Source of the DNA: a virus
DNA length: 23,305 bases
Virus record (IMG/VR): IMGVR_UViG_3300046777_001089
Location: 1 to 23,305 of that record
Direction: 5' to 3' (one strand)
Under the pieces are notes generated by a model. The model did no database searches, was not told where the DNA came from, and worked only from the letters and a program-made list of their open reading frames with translations. Within the stretch, counting starts at the first letter, position 1. Each line of letters opens with the position of its first letter. Positions 13,935 to 19,290 of this stretch are shown piece after piece. The translations under genes were made by a program, and so were the position numbers.

Positions 13935-15517
13935 TGAACCTTGACCACTTTGTAGAACTTCCCCTCCTGCCGATAATCGATCGATGCCGGCGGGCGAGCA
14001 ATATTCATATTTGCAGCGATGCGCTCAATGTCTGATGTATCAAAGATTCCATGCGGTGCCTCGCTTTTTTTTGCCATCGTGACTAGCTGCGACAAGGCTT
14101 TTTCTCCGGCATATCCGCCATGCGTGATCGGCAGATAATCGGTGACCGGCGGATCAGATAGATCGCCATAATAGGTCACAGCGAGCATTTCTTTGCCGCT
14201 GGCTCGGCTCAAATGCTTGCGCCAATGCCAATTGCTGACGTTCATCTTCACGCCTTCGAGCCCCATAATATCGACATCGTGAAGCTTTAGACGCTTAGGC
14301 TCGCGCACCGGGAATGGTGCGCCGCAGCAAGTGCATTCCTTCGCAGACAAATGGCAAAGCTCGCCACATGCCTCGCAGACCTTGACCGGGGCTTCGCCGG
14401 TGCCATCGCTGCCTTTGCGCGGTGGTCTGACGGCGGTGATAGGGCCATGCGTCTGCACAACTCCGGCGAAGTCGAGGACTAGGCAATGATCAGTGTGCGA
14501 TTTCGGGCGCATCCCGCGTCCAGCCATTTGCATATAAAGGCTCGCGCTCATCGTCGGGCGGAGCATGGCGATCAGATCGATGTCGGGATAATCAAAGCCG
14601 GTGGTCAAAACATTAGCGTTCGTCAAGGCTCGCAGCTTGCCAGACTTAAAATCGGCAATCATCTGCTCGCGGTCTTTCTTCGATGTCGAGCCAATAACGC
14701 AACCGGCGGGAATATTGTTCTCGTTCAAGATCGCGGCGATCTTCTCGGCATGATCAACGCCGGAGCAAAACAACAGCCAAGCCTTGCGATCTCCCGCAAG
14801 CTGGATAATCTCGCGCACGGCTTTCTCGTTATTGTCTTTCGTATCGACCGCCTTGAAAAGCTCGCTCTCGATAAACTCTCCGCCGCGTTTGTGAACACCG
14901 GTCGTGTCCAGCCGGAGGCTCGTGATCTTGCTGCGAAGCGGCGCAAGGTGACCTTTAAAGATCAACTCCTCGATCGACACCGGCTCGATGAGATCATCGA
15001 AGATGGCTGGCTTATCGGTGATCAATCCGTGGCCGAGCCTATATGGCGTCGCGGTGAGACCGATAACCCGGAGATGCTGATTGATCGCTCGAAGCTCGCC
15101 GAGAAGGCGCCTATATCCGCCTTCGTCCTTGTGATTGATTAGGTGGCATTCATCGACCAGCACCAGATCAACATGGCCGATGTCCTTCGCTTTTGTGCGG
15201 ATCGATTGAATTCCGGCAAAGGTGATCGGTTCGCCAAGCACCTTCGACCCGATCGAGGCACTATAGATGCCAAGCGGAGCGCTGGGCCAATGAGCGAGCA
15301 TTTTCTCGGCATTCTGCTCGATCAGTTCTTTGACATGCGTCAGCATGAGGATTCGCGTCTCGGGCCATTTCGTCAGAACGTCTTGGCAAAACCCGGCGAT
15401 CACATGCGATTTTCCCGATCCGGTCGGCAGGACAATGCAGGGATTTCCTGCATTCCCGGCGTCGAACCATGAATAAAGATTGTCGATCGATCTGGTCTGA
15501 TAATCACGAAGCTGCAT
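13928..15517 (-). CDS. SF2 DEAD/DEAH-box helicase with C-terminal zinc ribbon
   Basis: 529 aa, RecG/UvsW-like type I restriction-type fold. Motifs seen: Q-motif-like LRDYQ near residue 3-7, Walker A PTGSGKS (31-37), DECH (122-125), TATPYR (155-160), LTTGFDYPD (304-312) and QMAGRGMRP (330-338). After the two RecA-like domains comes a Cys-rich ribbon: CEACGELC (381-388) and CTCCG (395-399). The C-terminal ~130 residues are a family-specific accessory domain. It probably remodels branched DNA or replication forks during recombination-dependent replication, in concert with the VRR-NUC enzyme. GAGGAG precedes the ATG by 5 nt; it overlaps the nuclease gene upstream by 14 bases. Activity is by motif, substrate inferred. 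Confidence 0.93.
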   Translation of the reverse strand: MQLRDYQTRSIDNLYSWFDAGNAGNPCIVLPTGSGKSHVIAGFCQDVLTKWPETRILMLTHVKELIEQNAEKMLAHWPSAPLGIYSASIGSKVLGEPITFAGIQSIRTKAKDIGHVDLVLVDECHLINHKDEGGYRRLLGELRAINQHLRVIGLTATPYRLGHGLITDKPAIFDDLIEPVSIEELIFKGHLAPLRSKITSLRLDTTGVHKRGGEFIESELFKAVDTKDNNEKAVREIIQLAGDRKAWLLFCSGVDHAEKIAAILNENNIPAGCVIGSTSKKDREQMIADFKSGKLRALTNANVLTTGFDYPDIDLIAMLRPTMSASLYMQMAGRGMRPKSHTDHCLVLDFAGVVQTHGPITAVRPPRKGSDGTGEAPVKVCEACGELCHLSAKECTCCGAPFPVREPKRLKLHDVDIMGLEGVKMNVSNWHWRKHLSRASGKEMLAVTYYGDLSDPPVTDYLPITHGGYAGEKALSQLVTMAKKSEAPHGIFDTSDIERIAANMNIARPPASIDYRQEGKFYKVVKVQW

Positions 15518-16571
15518 CGCCGCTCCTCACTATCTGCGCACCGGGGAATGCTTCTTTGACTTTCAAAAGAACATCAGGCGGGTTTTTTACAACCTCGAGA
15601 TGCTCAAGAATTTCCCTGCTTGTAAAAACCGCATCGCTTTTTTTACCGCCGCTTATGTGCTGGCCGTTCCAAACGTCAACGCCATCGATGCAATAAATGC
15701 CGATCCATTCATCGAAGCTTTCTTTTTGCTGCCAAGGCACAAGGTCGGGGTGCAAGACATGATCATCGCAGCCGGTGCGCTGGAACTCAACCGGGATGCC
15801 ATCGGCATTGTGCCGCTCGCAGCGCCATGTCGAATCTTCCTTTGCGGTCGAATGAGCGCAAGTGCGGCAATTCACATGCTTCGTCAGTTTCGTTTCGTGG
15901 CAGAAAGAATGAGCATCGCAGAACTTGCAAACATACCATGACGGATCGGTGCTAATCGGCTCCGGCATTCGATCCGCAAGTGCGATCCGCTGCGCTCGAG
16001 CGACGATCTTCTCGGCGAATTCTTTGTCCAGCTTCACCCGCTCTGTATAAATCCGATCATCATCCTTGCAGACCGCCAGATATAAAGCGCGGTCGATCTT
16101 CGTGCCGAGCATATAGGCTTGCATTTGCGCGTAATGAATCGGCTTCGATTTCTCGATGCCATTTTTCTCGAGATCGTTGAACGATTTCAGCGAGTGCGTT
16201 TTAAATTCTGCGATATGGGTTTTGAGCGGAGCCTCCGGCACGCCAGCATCGATGATCGCATCGATTGAGCCCGAGACATGCGATCCGAAATCGACGCTTT
16301 CTTGCTTGGCGCTTTGTTTCCGCACGTCCATGCCGATCGCTCGTAGATCAGAAACGATCTGGTTTTCTTCTAGATGTCCTCGACGAAACAGGCGAAGGAT
16401 TCGACCGGAGAACTCTGGCTGAACTGCCCATCGAAACGAAAGCCAGAGCCATCGATCGCATGAATGGCCGATCATCGAGGCGCCCATGTGCGGGCGAGGT
16501 TTGTTTTCTCTCTTTTCGTGGCATTGATCGATAAGAGCGGCGATGCTATTTTCTGGCTGTGGGATTTGCAT
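15504..16571 (-). CDS. Cas4-like PD-(D/E)XK exonuclease with Fe-S signature (355 aa)
   Basis: Start at ATG 16571 with AAGGGG upstream; the 50-residue longer reading would overlap the DUF669 coding region and is a low-complexity read-through. Nuclease motifs: GHLEE (His66), GSID (Asp104), EFKT (Glu122, Lys124) and QMQAY (149-153). Cys38 in SCDRWLWL plus C215-x2-C218-x5-C224 is the cysteine pattern of Cas4/AddB 'iron staple' nucleases. Another Cys set, C235-x2-C238, C251, C268, may be a second metal site. It probably resects dsDNA ends for the Sak4-type annealing protein. C-terminal ~100 residues are accessory. It overlaps the helicase gene by 14 bases. Confidence 0.88.
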   Translation of the reverse strand: MQIPQPENSIAALIDQCHEKRENKPRPHMGASMIGHSCDRWLWLSFRWAVQPEFSGRILRLFRRGHLEENQIVSDLRAIGMDVRKQSAKQESVDFGSHVSGSIDAIIDAGVPEAPLKTHIAEFKTHSLKSFNDLEKNGIEKSKPIHYAQMQAYMLGTKIDRALYLAVCKDDDRIYTERVKLDKEFAEKIVARAQRIALADRMPEPISTDPSWYVCKFCDAHSFCHETKLTKHVNCRTCAHSTAKEDSTWRCERHNADGIPVEFQRTGCDDHVLHPDLVPWQQKESFDEWIGIYCIDGVDVWNGQHISGGKKSDAVFTSREILEHLEVVKNPPDVLLKVKEAFPGAQIVRSGDAAS

Positions 16572-16602
16572 TCCACGTTCCCCTTCTAACTTGCTGAGAG
16601 GC

Positions 16603-16632
16603 GGGGCTGCCGGATTGGTACACGGCAGCCCC
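16603..16632 (+). terminator. Strong GC hairpin followed by T-run on the plus strand
   Basis: Perfect 10-bp stem GGGGCTGCCG (16603-16612) / CGGCAGCCCC (16623-16632), 10-nt loop, and AC then six T on the plus strand (16635-16640): the shape of an intrinsic terminator facing rightward, although both flanking genes run leftward. On the minus strand it lies between the DUF669 gene and the nuclease gene and lacks a T-tract. Either it blocks antisense transcription or it is an RNA-stability or attenuation hairpin for the leftward transcript. Confidence 0.7.
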
Positions 16633-16638
16633 ACTTTT

Positions 16639-17121
16639 TTATTTCGCCCAAGGCGGGGCTGCCTTTGCGGCAGCCGGAGCGGGAGCGGCAGCTTTAGGTG
16701 CGGCAGCCGGAGCCTTTGCACCTTCGATCGCCTTATATCCCTTCACCTCGTTCTGAGCGCCATATTGAGCACTCTCTTTGATTGCGACCTTGATCGACAA
16801 TGCGCCACCGACAAACTGATCGGTGTCCTGAATGCGAGCCAAGCCAATCGCTCGCATGACTTCGCCGAGTTGCTGGCGACCAATCCGCTCGGCTTCTGGC
16901 GAGGCGTTGCGGATATTAAGATTGCCGAACACAACTCGACCCTGATGCGACGGGCCGGTCACGTCATACCGGAGGCGGATATACTGACCGCCACCGACTT
17001 TCGTGTTTTTCAATTCTGCCGAGGTGATCGTCGCGTTATACCAACCCGCCGGGATTGGCTCATAAGAGGTCTCAGAAACCGGCAAGTCTTCGACCGAGAG
17101 TGCTTCGTCAAGGAATCCCAT
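16639..17121 (-). CDS. DUF669 protein, probable ssDNA-binding protein (160 aa)
   Basis: Start ATG 17121 with AAGGA upstream; the longer frame to 17202 is out of step with the gene upstream. It matches DUF669 (PF05037): YEPIPAGWYNATITSAELKN, GGGQYIRLRYDVTGPSH, GRVVFGNLNI, NASPEAERIGRQQLG and VKGYK, a predicted OB-type fold. The last ~30 residues are an Ala/Pro-rich tail ending PPWAK, analogous in position to SSB tails but without the acidic DDDIPF tip. DUF669 genes commonly accompany phage Sak4/AAA_24 ATPases, so it probably coats ssDNA for annealing. It is separated from the upstream gene by 4 bases. ssDNA binding is inferred from family and context. Confidence 0.85.
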   Translation of the reverse strand: MGFLDEALSVEDLPVSETSYEPIPAGWYNATITSAELKNTKVGGGQYIRLRYDVTGPSHQGRVVFGNLNIRNASPEAERIGRQQLGEVMRAIGLARIQDTDQFVGGALSIKVAIKESAQYGAQNEVKGYKAIEGAKAPAAAPKAAAPAPAAAKAAPPWAK

Positions 17122-17125
17122 CGCT

Positions 17126-17512
17126 TCAATCCTTTTTGCTGATGGTGAAAGAAGGGCGACCCGGAGAGGTCGTGATTGCGCCAGAGAGCGGCTTAACCAC
17201 ATAGGCGTCGGCTGCTTTCCAAGCTGTCAGGTTCAATTCCGGCTTCCACCGGAACAAGCTCGACAAGTGATGCGACAGACCAAATTCTGCCGCTATTTCT
17301 TGCAGCCGGTCGCCATCAACCTTGCGATTGAGGCGTCCGACCACTTTGATCTGGAATCCGTTCTCGATCTCGGTGGTCTTGGTGCCATCGAGCATCTCAT
17401 CGATGCCGAGCGTTGCGACCAGATCATCCTCGATCCTGCGACGGTTTTCGACCGCTGCTTGTTCTGCTTGCTTGGCTTCGATCCAAGCGGAGGCGAGTTC
17501 TTCGATCGTCAC
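17126..17512 (-). CDS. DUF7173-like phage protein (128 aa)
   Basis: Start taken at GTG 17512, in a GTGA overlap with the stop of the Sak4-like gene; the longer frame to 17617 would overlap that gene by more than 100 bases. The N-terminal ~35 residues form a charged helix (IEELASAWIEAKQAEQAAVE then RRRIEDDL), followed by a beta-rich part (IENGFQIKVVGRLNRKVDGD, ELNLTAWKA, RPSFTISKK). The pattern of a helix then RxxxKxD, FxWKPEL and a C-terminal RPSFTI resembles proteins annotated DUF7173, found beside phage recombination genes. Function is unknown; context points to recombination or replication. Confidence 0.75.
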   Translation of the reverse strand: MTIEELASAWIEAKQAEQAAVENRRRIEDDLVATLGIDEMLDGTKTTEIENGFQIKVVGRLNRKVDGDRLQEIAAEFGLSHHLSSLFRWKPELNLTAWKAADAYVVKPLSGAITTSPGRPSFTISKKD

Positions 17513-18183
17513 GCCTTGCCTCCGATCTTGGCAATGATCTCGCCGAGGTCGGGAGCCTCCCACTGACCGAGCTTTCCGCTGCGGTCTTTGGCTGTCCAAA
17601 GCCCATCGCCATCGCACATCAAGGCTCGCTGCGGATTTCCATCGGCGTCGCGTTCAACCCGGAGGGCCAGCACCTCGTCGAAGAAATAGGGCAATTGCTG
17701 GCCGGTCTTATTTCCGGGCATCGATGGCGAATAAAGGATGCGACCCGTCTCGTCCTGCGATTTTTCGAGCTTGGCGCTCATATAGACATTGCGATCCGGG
17801 ATGTCGCGGAATGCGCGGATCAGGTCTGCCATTTGCTCCTGCATCGCACCGTATGCCTGACGCGGGTCTTTGGCGGTCTTCTTTTCCGCGTTCAGGATCA
17901 CCTCGGCGATCTCGGAGATGCTATCGAGCGCGATTGTCTCGAATTCCTTTCCTTCGCTGCCTTGCAGCCAAGTGTAGGCTTCGCGGATCGTCTCGATCGA
18001 ATTCACCTCGATGTAAGGAATATTCGCATCTTGGATTGAGAGAAGACCAGCTTCTGCCGAGAGCACAATCGGCTTAGGCAGAGTCTTGATAAGTGTGGTC
18101 TTACCGGCACCGGCTTGACCATACACAAGCAGCTTCACGCCATTTGAGGCGAGCGTGCCTGTCCGTTTCAGAGAGATTGCCAT
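17509..18183 (-). CDS. Sak4-like RecA-fold ATPase, single-strand annealing recombinase (AAA_24)
   Basis: 224 aa, the size of phage Sak4/AAA_24 (PF13479) proteins. Walker A GQAGAGKT (residues 22-29), a Walker B-like strand ETIALDSISE (~82-91, Asp87), SAKLEKSQDETGR (~135-148), and a terminal SMPGNKTGQQLPYFFDEVLAL block typical of the family. Sak4 proteins carry a minimal RecA core and promote annealing of complementary ssDNA; in phage PA73 Sak4 activity is reported to depend on its cognate SSB, here probably the DUF669 protein. GAAGGA lies near the ATG, 3 bases after the methyltransferase stop. Strong assignment. Confidence 0.9.
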   Translation of the reverse strand: MAISLKRTGTLASNGVKLLVYGQAGAGKTTLIKTLPKPIVLSAEAGLLSIQDANIPYIEVNSIETIREAYTWLQGSEGKEFETIALDSISEIAEVILNAEKKTAKDPRQAYGAMQEQMADLIRAFRDIPDRNVYMSAKLEKSQDETGRILYSPSMPGNKTGQQLPYFFDEVLALRVERDADGNPQRALMCDGDGLWTAKDRSGKLGQWEAPDLGEIIAKIGGKA

Positions 18184-18186
18184 CGT

Positions 18187-18768
18187 TCATCCTTCTTTCG
18201 TTTGACCGGCGGGACGCCGGTCGCTTGTTATCTGAACCCGTCCTCTTGAGACGAATTCAGTTTTTTTGCCGATGTGGTTCACATCGAACAAATACCAGCA
18301 GCAGTTGTCCATCCCAGTGTTGGCGGATTCTGCGATCCATTTGACGCGACCGACCGAGACGATCTTGACGCAAATCTCGAGGTGCCGAGCGGCTTGTGCG
18401 GTGTGCATCCAGTCGGCGTCAAAGAGCAGCCAAGTCGGCTTCAGGCTCGCCGCACGCTCGATGATCTGATGCAACACCGGGCGATCCCACGGCGGATTCG
18501 TTATGATCAGGTCGCAATCAGCGCAGTCTGTTTCTTGCATCCAAGAAGCATCGCCGAGGCTTATATATTCGGCTTGCGGAGCGACATCGAAAGCAGAGCG
18601 GCACTGGTGGCCATAGACATCGAGATGGCGGATCAGATCGCCAGCGCCAGCGCATGGCTCGCAGAAGGTAGCTTTCGGTGCGAGATGCGGGATCAGAGGG
18701 CGAACTGCCTCCATCGGCGTCGCATAGAAATCCAGCTTGTTGCGTTCGAAGTCTGATCGCTTGCCCAT
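18187..18768 (-). CDS. DNA adenine-type methyltransferase (193 aa)
   Basis: SAM-dependent class I methyltransferase fold: N-terminal NKLDFYATPMEAVRPLIPHL, motif I FCEPCAGAGD (35-44), acidic strand D61, and motif IV ITNPPW (89-94), the catalytic NPP[YFW] of N6-adenine/N4-cytosine DNA methyltransferases. No target recognition domain is visible and the protein is short, as in the compact phage family with this N-terminus. It probably methylates phage DNA against host restriction, or acts on host DNA; target unknown. AAGGA precedes ATG 18768 by 6 nt. An intrinsic hairpin lies immediately upstream. A GATC target is tempting given the GATC excess but unproven. Confidence 0.87.
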   Translation of the reverse strand: MGKRSDFERNKLDFYATPMEAVRPLIPHLAPKATFCEPCAGAGDLIRHLDVYGHQCRSAFDVAPQAEYISLGDASWMQETDCADCDLIITNPPWDRPVLHQIIERAASLKPTWLLFDADWMHTAQAARHLEICVKIVSVGRVKWIAESANTGMDNCCWYLFDVNHIGKKTEFVSRGRVQITSDRRPAGQTKEG

Positions 18769-18789
18769 GTCGATTCCTTAGAGAAAGGT

Positions 18790-18811
18790 AAGAGGGGCCG
18801 AAGCCCCTCTT
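18790..18811 (-). terminator. Stable hairpin (C-UUCG-G tetraloop on minus strand) between leftward genes
   Basis: Perfect 9-bp stem AAGAGGGGC (18790-18798) / GCCCCTCTT (18803-18811) with loop CGAA on the plus strand, which reads TTCG on the minus strand (C-UUCG-G, an exceptionally stable tetraloop). It begins one base after the stop of the 61-aa gene. On the minus strand it is followed by ACCTTTCTC, a weak tract; on the plus strand by GTTATTTT. It probably attenuates between the first leftward gene and the methyltransferase gene. Confidence 0.7.
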
Positions 18812-18812
18812 G

Positions 18813-18998
18813 TTATTTTCCGCAGTTTGCTTTGTCGTGACCTTCGCAAATTATTTTTGCATCTTTGGTCAGGCGACCATTTTGCGATCCGGGGCAAGAG
18901 CAGCAAGCCATCAACCAACCATTAATCAGCACTCCGCGATGGGCCTTGCCATTGTTGCTGCGGAAAGTGACGATCTTCTCGTTGCTAATCGTGTTCAT
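18813..18998 (-). CDS. Cys-rich small protein (61 aa), first leftward gene
   Basis: Start ATG 18998 with AAGGAGC 7 nt upstream; the longer frame to 19088 would run through the promoter region. The core NGKAHRGVLINGWLMACCSC is followed by KIICEGHDKANCGK, giving five cysteines and nearby His residues, probably a small metal-binding fold. No named family recognised. It is the first gene after the bidirectional promoter region and is separated from the rest of the operon by a hairpin, so it may be made in excess of the genes that follow. Early-expressed small proteins of this kind often target host functions, which is speculation here. Confidence 0.65.
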   Translation of the reverse strand: MNTISNEKIVTFRSNNGKAHRGVLINGWLMACCSCPGSQNGRLTKDAKIICEGHDKANCGK

Positions 18999-19043
18999 CT
19001 TTTTTGCTCCTTGCCCAGTCGGCCAATCCGGTCGGGCGATGAT

Positions 19044-19071
19044 TTGACAATAAAGCGAGTCGTAGGATAAT
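19044..19071 (+). promoter_or_regulatory. Rightward sigma70-type promoter
   Basis: Perfect -35 TTGACA (19044-19049), 16-bp spacer, -10 GATAAT (19066-19071; 5 of 6 matches to TATAAT). It is 40 bp before the HTH gene and the primase operon. The spacer holds a GAGTC at 19057-19061, a GANTC site, the target of the alphaproteobacterial CcrM methylase. Best promoter match seen in the window. Confidence 0.75.
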
Positions 19072-19075
19072 GCAA
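19047..19075 (-). promoter_or_regulatory. Leftward promoter candidate overlapping the rightward one
   Basis: On the minus strand TTGCAT (19075-19070), 17-bp spacer and TATTGT (19052-19047). Both hexamers are imperfect (about three and four of six). It would transcribe the leftward operon from about 19040, giving a 40-nt leader before ATG 18998. Its -10 lies within the -35 of the rightward promoter, so the two would exclude each other. Confidence 0.45.
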
Positions 19076-19110
19076 CCTCATTCGGCAATATTTTCCCGGA
19101 GAATGTAAAA

Positions 19111-19290
19111 ATGATGGAACTAGACGCTATAAGGGCAGCACTGAAAGATTGTAATATCCAAGCGGTCGCTCGATCGACCGGATTGCATCCAAACGCGATT
19201 TATCGCTTCATCAGGGGCCAGACCGAGCCTCGATACGCCACAATCGAAAGGCTCGCCCGATATCTCGCTGCAAAGGGTGTAAATGTATGA
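19111..19290 (+). CDS. HTH transcription regulator, Cro-like (59 aa)
   Basis: A 59-aa protein starting ATG 19111 (in-frame ATG at 19114 is the alternative) with GGAG 9 nt upstream. The helix-turn-helix is clear: residues ~15-37, IQAVARSTGLHPNAIYRFIRG, where helix 2 is IQAVARST, the turn GLHP and helix 3 NAIYRFIRG. TIERLARYLAAKG forms a following helix. This is the shape of short Cro-like phage regulators, probably binding as a dimer. It is the first gene of the rightward operon and overlaps the primase start (ATGA). It lies beside the divergent promoter candidates, which it may repress. No separate CI-type repressor is visible in the window. Confidence 0.82.
   Translation: MMELDAIRAALKDCNIQAVARSTGLHPNAIYRFIRGQTEPRYATIERLARYLAAKGVNV

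Noticed and set aside
14486-15142. Plus-strand open frame of 218 codons opposite the helicase gene
   Set aside because: It mirrors the helicase coding sequence and has no ribosome binding site or domain.
16572-16721. Longer N-terminus for the Cas4-like nuclease
   Set aside because: The extra 50 residues are Leu/Pro/Arg-rich and run through the GC hairpin and the end of the DUF669 gene.
17413-18039. Plus-strand open frame of 208 codons opposite the Sak4-like gene
   Set aside because: It overlaps a gene with intact Walker motifs and tight operon packing; no protein family seen.
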